Notes: generated by a model from the sequence alone, not told the origin. A DNA stretch of 31,656 nt from Pseudomonadota bacterium (GCA_022572105.1 JACZWN010000007.1:1-31656); one strand, 5' to 3'. Positions 8,185 through 16,300 are shown, numbered from the stretch's first letter. Numbers and translations are program-made.

Positions 8185-9144
8185 ATGAGCGACCCGAAGG
8201 CCGGAAACGGGGGCCCGCGGCGCCCGCGGGTCCTGATCGTCCACAACCCGACCGCCGGCGGGAGCCGGGCGCGCGCCGGCGCGACCATCGTGCGGCTGCG
8301 CCGGCTCGGCTGCCATCTCGAGGTCCGCTCGACCGCGCGCCGCGGCGATGCCGAGGCTTTCGCGCGCGCGGCCGTGGACCAGGGCTTCGACCGGGTGGTG
8401 GTGGCCGGCGGCGACGGAACCATCAACGAGGCGATCCAGGGCCTGGCCGGCACCGGCCTGCCGCTCGCGCTTCTTCCGCTGGGCACCGCCAACGTCCTGG
8501 CCGCCGAGATCGGCCTCGGGTCCGAGCCCGCGGCGCTGGCCGAAACCATCGCCCGCGGGGAACCCCGTTCCATCTGTCTCGGGCGGGTTCGGGGCGCGGA
8601 CGGCCGGGCGCGGTTTTTCACCTCGATGGTCGGGATCGGCGCCGATGCCCACGCGGTCGCCGGGATCAACCCGAATCTCAAGCGCCTGACCGGCAAGGGG
8701 GCTTACTACGCCGAGATCCTGCACCAGTTCCTGGTGTTTCCCTTTCCCTACTACCGGGTGAGCGTGGAGGGCGCGGCCTATGAAGCGGTCTCGGTGGTGG
8801 TCGCGAACGGGCGCCACTACGCGGGAGACTACGTGTTGGCGCCGGACGCGCGGCTCGCCGAGCCGCGCCTACACGTCTGCCTGTTCGAGAAGGCCGGGCG
8901 CGCGGCGGCGTTCCGCTATGCGCTGGCGATCCAACAGGGCGAGCTGACCGATCTGCCGGATTACCGCATCGTGACCGGCCGCAAGGTCCGCATCGAGGGC
9001 CCGGCCGGCGATCCGGTGCAGGCCGACGGCGACATCGTCGCCGCGCTGCCGGTCGAGATCGAGGCCGTGCCCGACGCGCTCCGGCTGGTCATGCCGGCGG
9101 GCGGCGCGACGACAAGCCCTTCGCGGATCGAGAAAGAGATCTGA
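8185..9144 (+). CDS. YegS/diacylglycerol-kinase-family lipid kinase
   Basis: From ATG 8185 the protein is 319 residues. It has the family's VHNPTAGG motif (about residues 18-25), the nucleotide-binding GGDGT (75-79) and LPLGTANVLA shortly after. A C-terminal beta-sandwich part contains VGIGADAHAV and VVVANGRHYAGDYVLAPDA. These enzymes phosphorylate diacylglycerol, phosphatidylglycerol or sphingoid lipids; the substrate here is not determinable. The open frame begins at ATG 8164, but MSDPK at 8185 better fits the family start. It is divergent from msbA and shares about 230 bases of promoter region with it. Its stop overlaps the next start by one base. Confidence 0.9.
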   Translation: MSDPKAGNGGPRRPRVLIVHNPTAGGSRARAGATIVRLRRLGCHLEVRSTARRGDAEAFARAAVDQGFDRVVVAGGDGTINEAIQGLAGTGLPLALLPLGTANVLAAEIGLGSEPAALAETIARGEPRSICLGRVRGADGRARFFTSMVGIGADAHAVAGINPNLKRLTGKGAYYAEILHQFLVFPFPYYRVSVEGAAYEAVSVVVANGRHYAGDYVLAPDARLAEPRLHVCLFEKAGRAAAFRYALAIQQGELTDLPDYRIVTGRKVRIEGPAGDPVQADGDIVAALPVEIEAVPDALRLVMPAGGATTSPSRIEKEI

Positions 9145-10472
9145 TGAGACGGGACCCTCTAGCATCCGACTGCCTGGCTTCCGACTGCAAGTTCACGCCC
9201 TATTGGTGGGACGTGGACGGGGTCGATTTGGCCGCGCTCGCCGAGACCGGCGCCGCGCTGCCCGAGCGCGTCGACGTGGCCGTTGTCGGTGGCGGATACA
9301 CCGGCCTGTCCGCGGCCCTGACGCTCGCCCGGGCCGGCCGCGCGGTCGCCGTCCTCGATGCCGAGGTCCCCGGATTCGGCTGTTCCTCGCGCAATGGCGG
9401 CCTGGTCGGCCCGAGCCTGCACAAGCTCGGCCTGGCCGGTCTCAGCGCCAAATACGGCGCCCGGAAAGCCGACGACATCCTGCGCGAGAGCATGGCCGGC
9501 CTCGAATTCCTGTTCGACCTCATCGCGCGCGAGCGGATCGACTGCCACTTGGTCCGCACGGGCCGGTTCCGCGGCGCCATCAGCCCGCGGGGATACGAAG
9601 CCATGGCCCGCGAGACCGAGGCCTTGAAAAAAGCCGTGGGCCTCGACGCCGATATGGTCCCGCGCGCCGAACAGGGCGCCGAGATCGGGTCCGACCATTA
9701 CCATGGCGGGGTCGTCAGCCATGGGGACGGGTTCCTGCAGCCGGCGCTCTATGCGGCGGGACTGGCCGCGCGCTGTCGTCTGGCCGGCGCCGGCCTGTTC
9801 GGGCAGGCGCGGGTCGAGAGCGTATCGCGCGACGGCCAAGACTTCGACTTGCGCATCGGCGGGCGGCGCCTGAAAGCGCGCAATGTGCTGATCGCCACCA
9901 ACGGCTACACCGGAAAGGAGCTTCCCGGCTTCCGCCGGCGCCTGATCCCCTTGCGCTCCGGGATGATCGCGACCGAACCGCTGTCGGGCGATATGATGCG
10001 TTCCATCAGCCCCAAGAACCGGGGCTTCAGCGATGATTCCCGGCTGGTGTACTATTACCGGCCCTCACCCGATGGCCGGCGCTTGCTGTTCGGCGGCCGG
10101 GCCTTCGATATCGCCGACCGGCCCCGGGCCTATGGCCGCGACCTCCACGCCGGAATGACGCGGATCTTTCCGCAACTGCGCGCGGTGGCGGTAAGCCATG
10201 TCTGGTCCGGCGTCGTCGCCTACACCTTCGACCACGCGCCTCATCTCGGCGAATTCGACGGCATCCACTATGCCATGGGCTATTGCGGTTCCGGCGTCGG
10301 CCGCGCCACCTATTTCGGACACAAGATCGCGCTCCGGATACTGGGGCACCCGCAAAGCCGGACGGCCTTCGACGATCTCCCCTTCGAGACCCGGCCCTTC
10401 TACAACGGCTATCCCTGGTTCGTGCCGTTCGTGCTGCGCTGGCACGCGCTTATCGACCGCATGGGTCGTTGA
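9144..10472 (+). CDS. FAD-dependent amine/amino-acid oxidoreductase (DAO family, PuuB-like)
   Basis: This 442-residue protein has the PuuB-type opening YWWD (about residue 20) and the FAD-binding dinucleotide motif VAVVGGGYTGLSAAL (46-58). It continues with SSRNGGLVGPS, NVLIATNGYTG and a C-terminal GYCGSGVGRATYFG block. The layout is that of DAO-family flavoproteins such as gamma-glutamylputrescine oxidase and related amine oxidases. No polyamine genes are nearby, so the substrate is unassigned. It is translationally coupled to the lipid kinase gene (TGATG overlap), although no metabolic link is obvious. Near the N-terminus an LASDC unit is duplicated by a 15-bp tandem repeat at 9160-9189. 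Confidence 0.88.
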   Translation: MRRDPLASDCLASDCKFTPYWWDVDGVDLAALAETGAALPERVDVAVVGGGYTGLSAALTLARAGRAVAVLDAEVPGFGCSSRNGGLVGPSLHKLGLAGLSAKYGARKADDILRESMAGLEFLFDLIARERIDCHLVRTGRFRGAISPRGYEAMARETEALKKAVGLDADMVPRAEQGAEIGSDHYHGGVVSHGDGFLQPALYAAGLAARCRLAGAGLFGQARVESVSRDGQDFDLRIGGRRLKARNVLIATNGYTGKELPGFRRRLIPLRSGMIATEPLSGDMMRSISPKNRGFSDDSRLVYYYRPSPDGRRLLFGGRAFDIADRPRAYGRDLHAGMTRIFPQLRAVAVSHVWSGVVAYTFDHAPHLGEFDGIHYAMGYCGSGVGRATYFGHKIALRILGHPQSRTAFDDLPFETRPFYNGYPWFVPFVLRWHALIDRMGR

Positions 10473-10512
10473 AACCGGGCGAAACCCGGCGAAACCCGGC
10501 GCGTCGGGTCAC

Positions 10513-10531
10513 CTTCCGGACATCCCGGAAG
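10513..10531. terminator. Perfect 7-bp stem-loop after the oxidoreductase gene
   Basis: CTTCCGG, a 5-base loop (ACATC) and CCGGAAG form a perfect hairpin 40 bases past the oxidoreductase stop. No T-run follows, so it may be a weak terminator or a transcript-stabilising 3' structure. It is preceded by short direct repeats of GAAACCCGGC at about 10471-10500. Confidence 0.4.
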
Positions 10532-10677
10532 AGGGCCCGGAACCGGCAAGGGTAGCCAAGCCGACATACGAGTCCGCTTGGTGCTTTCGAGCCACGTCGA
10601 ATTTCAAACCCGGACACGACCCGGCCCCCGCGTGCGCCCGATTGCGCCCGACCCCGTCCTTGTGCCACCTTCGGCCC

Positions 10678-11616
10678 ATGAGCGACGCCATCAACGAGGA
10701 CGGGCCGCGCGGCAACTTCTACACCGGCATGGGCCTGGACCGGGCCGATCATCTGCGCCGCGACGCGGGCTGGCTGGAGGCGCGCCTCGCCGACCCCGAG
10801 AGCCGCTTCGTGCCGGTCCGGCGCGCCCACAACCTGATCCGGCGCGGCGACGACGCCCGCGCCGCCTGGCTGGACGGCGCGGGAGCCCGCCGGTTGCTCC
10901 CGCGCGCCGCCGAGACGATCTTCCTGGGCCTGTCCGGAGAGACCGCGTACTTCGCGCTCGATGTGTCGGCGATCGAGGCGCCGGAGGCCGAGCCGGCGCT
11001 GGCGGAGCGCGGCGAGTTCCTCGACCTGCGCGTCGTCGGCCCGCTGCTCGAGCGCGGCGAGGGCGCGATCCTGGCCTACGCCCGCGGCCTCGTCTACTGG
11101 CACCAGCGCCACCGCTTCTGCAGCGTCTGCGGCAGCCCCTCGACCAGCACCCAGGGCGGCCACGTGCGCCGCTGCACGCACGAGGCTTGCGGCGTCGAGC
11201 ACTTCCCGCGCACCGACCCGGCGGTCATCATGCTGGTCCACGACGGCGAGCGCTGCGTGCTCGGCCGCCAGAAGGTCTGGCGCAACGGCATGCATTCGAC
11301 GCTGGCCGGCTTCGTCGAGCCGGGCGAGAGCCTGGAGGAGGCGGTCGCCCGCGAGGTCAAGGAGGAGGTCGGCCTGGAGGTCGGCGAGGTCGCCTATCAC
11401 TCGTCCCAGCCGTGGCCGTTCCCGGCCTCGCTCATGCTCGGCTTCCACGCCGCCTGCGACCACGCACCGCTACGGGTCAACGAACAGGAGCTGGGCGGCG
11501 CGCAGTGGTTCTCGCGCGCCCAGCTCGAGGCCTCGCCGGAGGACGACAGCTTCCGCCTGCCGCGCCGGGATTCCATCGCCCGGCGCCTGATCGAGGACTG
11601 GTTGGCCGAAGGTTAG
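10678..11616 (+). CDS. nudC: NAD+ diphosphatase NudC (NADH pyrophosphatase)
   Basis: From ATG 10678 the protein is 312 residues. It has an N-terminal substrate-domain region and a zinc ribbon made by C148, C151, C166 and C171 (CSVCG and CTHEACG). The Nudix box starts at G211 (GFVEPGESLEEAVAREVKEE). The NudC-specific signature QPWPFPASLM follows, about 30 residues after the box. NudC hydrolyses NADH/NAD+ to NMN(H) and AMP and can remove NAD caps from RNA. The open frame runs upstream to 10198, but that part overlaps the oxidoreductase gene in another frame and is not NudC-like. The next gene is convergent. Confidence 0.93.
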   Translation: MSDAINEDGPRGNFYTGMGLDRADHLRRDAGWLEARLADPESRFVPVRRAHNLIRRGDDARAAWLDGAGARRLLPRAAETIFLGLSGETAYFALDVSAIEAPEAEPALAERGEFLDLRVVGPLLERGEGAILAYARGLVYWHQRHRFCSVCGSPSTSTQGGHVRRCTHEACGVEHFPRTDPAVIMLVHDGERCVLGRQKVWRNGMHSTLAGFVEPGESLEEAVAREVKEEVGLEVGEVAYHSSQPWPFPASLMLGFHAACDHAPLRVNEQELGGAQWFSRAQLEASPEDDSFRLPRRDSIARRLIEDWLAEG

Positions 11617-11694
11617 GCCGAAGATTAGATGGCGCCGTCGAAGCCGCCGCCGGCGCCCGCCGTCAACCCGGGACCGTGGTTATAAAACCCTGGA

Positions 11695-12051
11695 TTAGAA
11701 CAGGCTGTAGAACAGCCCGACCGAGGCGAGCGTGACGATCGCCAGGCGCAGCAAGGTCGCCTCGAGCGCCGGATGCAGGCAAATCGATTTTTCCGTGGTC
11801 AGCAGTATGCCCAGCGAAATCAACAGACCCGAGACCACGACCAGCTCGGTGGACAGCAAGGAAAAGCCCAGGATCGCAAGCGGTATCCCGGTGTTCTGCA
11901 GGAAGGCCGGCAGCAGGGGCAGTCCGAGCACTCGCCTGGTCTCGGGCCCTTCGATCGTCAGCTTCCACAAGAGTAAGCTGTTGATCCCGAAATAGAGAAA
12001 CGCACACAGCGTTACTAAAAGGGCTACAACGCCCGCTGCGATTCCTAACAT
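11695..12051 (-). CDS. Small four-helix membrane protein of unknown function
   Basis: The product is 118 residues and mostly hydrophobic. Four likely membrane helices lie at about residues 3-25, 43-62, 66-86 and 97-117. Between helices 1 and 2 is a short polar loop (KLTIEGPETRR), and between 3 and 4 a TTEKSICLHP loop. I do not recognise a family. The layout resembles small inner-membrane proteins found scattered in proteobacteria. It is transcribed toward nudC. Upstream lies an AT-rich island with palindromes, which may hold its promoter and operator. Codon use looks less extreme than that of its neighbours. Confidence 0.65.
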   Translation of the reverse strand: MLGIAAGVVALLVTLCAFLYFGINSLLLWKLTIEGPETRRVLGLPLLPAFLQNTGIPLAILGFSLLSTELVVVSGLLISLGILLTTEKSICLHPALEATLLRLAIVTLASVGLFYSLF

Positions 12052-12287
12052 CCCTCGCGACCCCTGTCTTCCGCTTCGATTTGCGGTCCGCCGTCAAATA
12101 TTAACGACAGTTGTTAACTTCAACATCCCCAATTACCATCATGTCGAAGTTTGTCTATTTATTTATCGCTTATATTTGTCGAAAAATCTAGATTAATTTT
12201 CATAATATTTTCGTTGTTATTAACGAATATGGTTAACGGCGCGCCGCGTCGTGGCGCTGCCCAGGCGCTGGCCCAGGTGCTCCCGGG

Positions 12288-12322
12288 GGGCGCTCCAGGC
12301 GCACGCGGAGGCGGGAGCGCCC
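12288..12322. other. Perfect 9-bp GC-rich inverted repeat (stem-loop)
   Basis: GGGCGCTCC (12288-12296) and GGAGCGCCC (12314-12322) are exact reverse complements, with a 17-base loop. It lies downstream of the AT-rich island on the plus strand, in sequence that does not look coding. It could be part of a structured RNA or a terminator without a T-run. Confidence 0.5.
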
Positions 12323-12385
12323 GGCCCGGCGCGGTCTGCGCCGCCGGACGCGCCCGGGATGCGGGCATCGGCACCCAACCCAAGA

Positions 12386-12409
12386 GCTATTATCAACGAT
12401 CTTTGGTAT
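12386..12409 (+). repeat. Interspersed hairpin repeat, copy B
   Basis: The copy has left arm TATCAA, loop CGATCT and right arm TTGGTA, with GCTAT before and TC after. It lacks the GTCTCTAYGGG block, so only the core is conserved. Confidence 0.75.
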
Positions 12410-12555
12410 CAAGCGCGACTGTTGCGCCATGGTGTGGCCCGGACGTGCGACTAGCCAAGGCGGCCCAAAAGGCGCTAATATTCGGATACGGCGCTGGCGG
12501 CGGCCAGGAGCGCGTGGTGCGGCGATGCAAGGCATCGTAAGCCAAGCGGGACGCC

Positions 12556-12591
12556 GTCTCTACGGGTCAATATCAACGACCTTTGGTATTA
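12556..12591 (+). repeat. Interspersed hairpin repeat, copy C
   Basis: The copy has 5' block GTCTCTACGGGTC, left arm AATATCAA (12569-12576), loop CGACCT and right arm TTGGTATT (12583-12590). The arms form eight pairs with one G-U. Similarity to copy E also extends about 40 bases upstream (GTGCGGCG and AAGCC blocks). It lies 15 bases before the 135-residue orphan gene and is inverted relative to copy D on its other side. Confidence 0.85.
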
Positions 12592-12606
12592 GGGAGGCAG
12601 TCCAGG

Positions 12607-13014
12607 ATGGACGACTACGGGATGCTATCCGCCGAGGCCAAGCAGGCGTGGCAACGCGGATACAATCTGGCGCACCCGCGCAAGAGGCCGCCCAGGCCCT
12701 CGCGGGAACCGAACAAAGACCGGGCCTCGGACGGCCGCGACGCGGTTATATCCGCTGCGCTGGAGGTCGTCGGCGGCGCGTTGGAAGACCTCAATAACCG
12801 CCGAAGCAAGTCGGTCGTGGCCGTGGACACGGGCTCGGGAGTCCATCTGGTGGTCATGGACCCGATGTCGGTCGAGGCGGTGATGGTCGAGCTGGACAAC
12901 ATGAAAACCGACGAATGCAGGGAGGCCCTGGGCGACGGCTTCCTGCGCGGGATGATCGTCAAGGCCGAGGCCGCCAGGGCCGAAGGCCCCGACGGCGCCC
13001 CGACCATAAACTGA
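12607..13014 (+). CDS. Hypothetical protein of 135 residues inside an inverted-repeat pair
   Basis: I do not recognise this protein. It starts at ATG 12607 with MDDYGMLSAEAKQAW; a start at 12583 would fall inside the hairpin repeat. The N-terminal third is basic and Pro-rich (about residues 20-45). The rest alternates helices and strands, with VVAVDTGSGVHLVVMDP (about 75-91) looking like a beta hairpin, and an acidic helix with Cys after it. There is no signal peptide or membrane segment. The protein ends with a soluble Ala/Glu-rich tail. Two copies of the hairpin repeat lie on either side in opposite orientation, 15 and about 90 bases away. Third-position bias and composition look coding, but function is unknown. 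Confidence 0.6.
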   Translation: MDDYGMLSAEAKQAWQRGYNLAHPRKRPPRPSREPNKDRASDGRDAVISAALEVVGGALEDLNNRRSKSVVAVDTGSGVHLVVMDPMSVEAVMVELDNMKTDECREALGDGFLRGMIVKAEAARAEGPDGAPTIN

Positions 13015-13104
13015 GCCCGCATCCATCGAAACCCGGCGCCCGGCGCCCGGCGCCAACGCCGCGGGCGTATTCCTGCCGCCCGGCCGGCGCGATGACGCTC
13101 GTCC

Positions 13105-13134
13105 ATAATACCAAAGGTCGTTGGTATTGACCCG
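13105..13134 (-). repeat. Interspersed hairpin repeat, copy D (inverted)
   Basis: AATACCAA (13107-13114), loop AGGTCG and TTGGTATT (13121-13128) form a perfect 8-bp stem. On the minus strand the copy shares loop CGACCT and the ACGGGTCAATA flank with copy C, differing by one base in the left arm. That base turns the G-U pair of copy C into G-C. It abuts the broken 5' end of the dipeptidase remnant. Confidence 0.88.
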
Positions 13135-13893
13135 TTTCATGGGGCACACCGGCCCGTTGCGCCGCGCGCTTATCGAGGATGACATCGGCCTAGTCGCGGT
13201 CGGTCACCAAACGGGCGCCCGGTTCATGCAGCTTCCCCACAACAACCAAAGTCTGCTTGCGACCGGTTGCTACGGGAAGGAGGCCGCGGGCATCACGCGG
13301 ATGGGGCGTCGGGTGACCCGGGAAATGAATCGGGTCGGTATGGTCGTCGACATGAGCCACTCGGCAAGGCGTTCGACTCTGGAGGCGATAGAGATTCCCG
13401 AGCGCCCGATTGCCATCACGCACGCCAACCCGGCCTTCTGGCACCCGGCGCTCCGCAGCAAGTCGGACGACCTCTTGAAGGCACTGGCCGACAGCGGCGG
13501 TATGCTGGGGTTATCTCTCTATCCGCATCACCTGAAGGGGAAGTCGGATTGCGCACTCGAGGACTTCTGCGCCATAGTGGCGCGGACGGCGGAGCTGATG
13601 GGGGTCGAGCGGATCGGTTTCGGTAGCGACCTTTGTCAAGATCAACCCGACACCGTCGTTGAATGGATGCGCAACGGCACGTGGGCCCGCGAGTCCAACT
13701 TCGGCGAGGGCTCTGCGACGGAGGCCGGATTTCCAGCCCAGCCGGATCGGATTCGCGATCATTTGGGCTTCCCCAACCTCCTTCGGGGACTGCGGGAGTT
13801 GGGTTCTGGGAACCTGAGGTCGCCCGGATCGCAAGAGAAAATCGGCTGGATTTCTTCGAACGTTCCTTCGAACCTCAGGAGGGTACGAATTGA
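13131..13893 (+). pseudogene. M19 membrane-dipeptidase remnant, 5' truncated and frameshifted
   Basis: The reading frame resembles the C-terminal two-thirds of peptidase family M19 (renal-dipeptidase-like). Recognisable blocks are DDIGLVAVGHQTGARFMQL, NNQSLL, MVVDMSHSA, ITHANPAFWHPALRSKSDD, GGMLGLSLYPHHLKG and IGFGSDLCQDQPD. The two downstream metal-ligand histidines are present (DMSH and ITHAN). The N-terminal HxD ligand motif and the bridging Glu region are missing, because the gene is broken at hairpin repeat D. Near 13801 one base appears lost: the frame must shift to continue as GFWEPEVARIARENRLDFFERSFEP, the expected family C-terminus, ending at the TGA at 13891-13893. It is probably inactive. 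That stop overlaps the next gene's TTG start, showing that it once led the operon. Confidence 0.82.
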
Positions 13894-15608
13894 CGGCCCA
13901 AGCACTCACCGTTACTCCCGAAGCAAAAATGCGGCCGCCGGCCGAGGTAATGCGGCTGGCCCGCATGGGGGCTTCCTTCCAGACGCGGATCAGCTTCATG
14001 CGGCGCCTGATCCGGCGCATGCACCGCGAGCGCTGGCGTATCGAGCGGACGCGCTTCGACCTTGATGACGAGGGCTACGGCACGGCGCTCTATGTGGTGA
14101 CGACGCCCGAGCGCTGTTACAGCCTAGTCTGCTTCGCGCATTACCTTGAGCCCGAGCACCGCACCGACCGGGTCATTGCCGAGGCCTGGGACGCGACCTT
14201 CTCGCTTTTCGACGGCGTGCCCACGGACGCCGACATCGATCGGCTGGCAAAGCAGACGCCGAAGCAGGAAGCCGGGCGCTTTCAGGCGTCCGAGCTGGTC
14301 ATGAGCCGTGCCAACAAGAGCCTGCGGCTGTTCGGCCGCGTCGTCGACAGCCTCGCCCAAGGCGGCCAGCCCGATCCGGACGCCATCGACGCGGTCGGCT
14401 ATCTGATGCGCACCACGGCTGTCTATGCTAACGGCAAGTTCGGCATGGCCGATCGCACGCGCTACGCCGACCGGCCGGAGCTCGCGCCGCCGTACCAGGC
14501 CGAGATGTTGACCGTCTACCTGATCCGCGGCTTCACCCTCGATTTGGTCGAGCACTTGGCGCGCCGCAGGGCCCCCGATCGGGCCGTAACTCTCGATCGG
14601 CGCCTCAAGCGCCACCTCGGCATCGGCAATGCGACGGGTCTCGGTATGGCGCCATTCCTGGTTAGCCATCCCGTGCTGATCCATAACTGGTTTCACGCGC
14701 GGGAGACCGCGCTCGCGAAGGTCCGATCCCTTGAGGTCGCGACGCCCGACCGGCGGGTCCGCTTCCGCGCCCTGCTCGCCCAGGCCGAACGGCATGTCGC
14801 CGAATGGAACGTCGACGACGAACTGCAAACGGCGCGCATCGCCGCCTTGCGTGAGGGTCTCCGACTGCTGACTGAGTGGACGGCCGAAGGGAGCGAGATT
14901 TTCCAGGGGCCGGCACCGTGGGACGCCCTTTACAGGCGGGCAGAAGGCGCGGTCTCCATCGAGGGTCAAGAGCTTCTCGTGTCGCTGCTGCTCGAGCCCT
15001 ATCCGGAATTGATCGACGAACTGGGCGAGGCGCTTCAGGTCGATCGTGAGGAGGCCTTCGATCCGAGCATGACGGTGGCGGAGATGCGCGCGATTGTCGA
15101 CCGTCACTACGCCTGGGCGCTCGCCGTCGACTTTGGCGATCCGCGGGAAAGCCAATACTTCTGGTACTACTCGACGGAAAAGATCGAGCCGCGCCGTGGC
15201 GCGCGCCGCGATGAGCCCGGTGCCGAGAAGGAGATGCAAATTGCGGTCGCCCGCGACGTCCAGGCCTTGCGCGTAGCGCTTGGCGAGAGGCCTGGCGACG
15301 AAATCATGGCGGCTTTCCTGATGCGTCACGCCGAGCTGCGCCATGTCGCGCGGCGCGTTCAGATTGGCGCCCGCTATGCCTACGCCGAGATCCAGGACAA
15401 CATAATTGCCGCGTCGTGTAGTCCAATTGATATCCTGCGCGGCAAGCTCGCCTTCTTCGGTGTCTCCAAGTTCGACCCCAAGTCGGATCTCTGGACGCGA
15501 ATCACTATGTACCAGGGTGCGCCGCTCGACGACGAGCTCGACAGGGGCGACGCCGATGATTGGTGCTTCCCTGTCAAGCCGGTGATCGAGCCGTGCACGT
15601 CTCACTGA
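13890..15608 (+). CDS. Unrecognised 572-residue protein, coupled to the dipeptidase remnant and DUF3726 gene
   Basis: I cannot name a family. The start is TTG 13890, chosen because a strong Shine-Dalgarno (CAGGAGGG) ends seven bases before it and the codon overlaps the dipeptidase stop (TTGA). Residues 20-60 are rich in Arg and Met (FMRRLIRRMHRERWRIERTRFDLDDEG). The middle contains LMRTTAVYANGKFGMADR, MLTVYLIRGFTLDLVEHLARRR and HPVLIHNWFHARETALAKVR. The C-terminal part has SQYFWYYSTEKIEPRRGARR and RGKLAFFGVSKFDPKSDLW. There is no signal peptide or membrane helix, so it is probably a cytoplasmic, mixed helical protein, perhaps an enzyme. Its 3' end overlaps the DUF3726 gene by 16 bases. The intact length and clean frame argue that it is functional, unlike the gene upstream. 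Confidence 0.78.
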   Translation: MTAQALTVTPEAKMRPPAEVMRLARMGASFQTRISFMRRLIRRMHRERWRIERTRFDLDDEGYGTALYVVTTPERCYSLVCFAHYLEPEHRTDRVIAEAWDATFSLFDGVPTDADIDRLAKQTPKQEAGRFQASELVMSRANKSLRLFGRVVDSLAQGGQPDPDAIDAVGYLMRTTAVYANGKFGMADRTRYADRPELAPPYQAEMLTVYLIRGFTLDLVEHLARRRAPDRAVTLDRRLKRHLGIGNATGLGMAPFLVSHPVLIHNWFHARETALAKVRSLEVATPDRRVRFRALLAQAERHVAEWNVDDELQTARIAALREGLRLLTEWTAEGSEIFQGPAPWDALYRRAEGAVSIEGQELLVSLLLEPYPELIDELGEALQVDREEAFDPSMTVAEMRAIVDRHYAWALAVDFGDPRESQYFWYYSTEKIEPRRGARRDEPGAEKEMQIAVARDVQALRVALGERPGDEIMAAFLMRHAELRHVARRVQIGARYAYAEIQDNIIAASCSPIDILRGKLAFFGVSKFDPKSDLWTRITMYQGAPLDDELDRGDADDWCFPVKPVIEPCTSH

Positions 15609-16300
15609 GCGAGATCCAGACCACCGTCTGCAAGGCCGCTGTGGCCGTCGGCCTGCCGCTCGGTCTCGGTGAGGACGCAGGCCGGGCGGCGCGGTGGATG
15701 ATGGCGAGCGGCGTCGGATCGCTTGCCGCCTTTGTCGACGCCCTCGACGCCCTCGACAAGGGACGGTCAACGGGGTTCGACGCCGACCGTGCCATCGCGG
15801 GAGACTTCGGCCCAAAGCCGGCCGGTCGACTCCTGTCCGCGTTACGCGCGGGGCCCTCAGCTTGTGATCTCGTCGCGTCGGCGCCGAGCACTGATTTGGG
15901 GTATGGGCGTATTACCCTCACCGACGTCGACGTGCCCATCGTGATTCTCTTCGAGGCCCTCGTCGCCTCGGCTGATATGGATAAGGGCCAGTGCGTAGCT
16001 TGGAATGCGGGCCGCGGCGGCGCGATCGAGGCGGTGTGTTGGCGAGGTTCGCTCGCGCTGATCAAGGGGGCGCCGGAGGACCTGCTCGCGACTGACTCGG
16101 CCAAAATCACCATGCACTTGGTCGCGCGGAAACCGAGGGGGCTAGCAATCACTGTCGATCGGCGCATTCAACGTGATGCCGTCGAGATCGACGAGGCGAC
16201 GTGGCGCCGCGTTACGACCTATGGCGATCGCCTTCTAGTCGAAGCGACCGAGACCTCGCGACTGACCGGCGCGGGTGCCGGCGTCATCGACACGGACTGA
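15593..16300 (+). CDS. DUF3726-family protein
   Basis: The protein is 235 residues from GTG 15593 (VHVSLSEIQ). The N-terminal pattern SLSEIQTTVCKAAVAVGLPLGLGEDAGRAARWM is the DUF3726 signature as I know it. The remainder has alternating strands and helices and no signal peptide or membrane segment. The function of the family is unknown to me. The start overlaps the upstream 572-residue gene by 16 bases, so the two are translationally coupled and likely act together. An ATG at 15560 would give a longer overlap and a non-conserved N-terminus. A hairpin repeat lies about 70 bases past the stop and may shape the transcript 3' end. Confidence 0.78.
   Translation: MHVSLSEIQTTVCKAAVAVGLPLGLGEDAGRAARWMMASGVGSLAAFVDALDALDKGRSTGFDADRAIAGDFGPKPAGRLLSALRAGPSACDLVASAPSTDLGYGRITLTDVDVPIVILFEALVASADMDKGQCVAWNAGRGGAIEAVCWRGSLALIKGAPEDLLATDSAKITMHLVARKPRGLAITVDRRIQRDAVEIDEATWRRVTTYGDRLLVEATETSRLTGAGAGVIDTD

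Larger units (their letters stand above)
12052..12606. other. Non-coding accessory region: AT-rich island, GC-rich stem-loop and two hairpin repeats
   Basis: No convincing gene is seen here. Bases 12090-12235 are strikingly AT-rich against the surroundings. They contain three palindromes: TTAAC/GTTAA (12101-12117), AATCTAGATT (12185-12194) and TTCGTT/AACGAA with a 6-base spacer (12210-12227). Bases 12240-12370 switch to extreme GC with a strong stem-loop. Two hairpin repeats (B and C) follow. A plus-strand frame from 12151 to 12540 crosses everything but has low-complexity Ala/Gly/Arg content and reads through repeat B, so I do not call it a gene. The AT-rich part may be the promoter of the small membrane protein gene on the minus strand. 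Confidence 0.6.

Noticed and set aside
10198..10677. An N-terminal extension of NudC
   Set aside because: It overlaps the oxidoreductase gene in another phase and lacks NudC sequence; NudC starts naturally at ATG 10678.
12151..12540. A 129-codon plus-strand frame through the AT island and repeat B
   Set aside because: It has low-complexity Ala/Gly/Arg content, crosses an AT-rich promoter-like region and a hairpin repeat, and has no Shine-Dalgarno or family resemblance.
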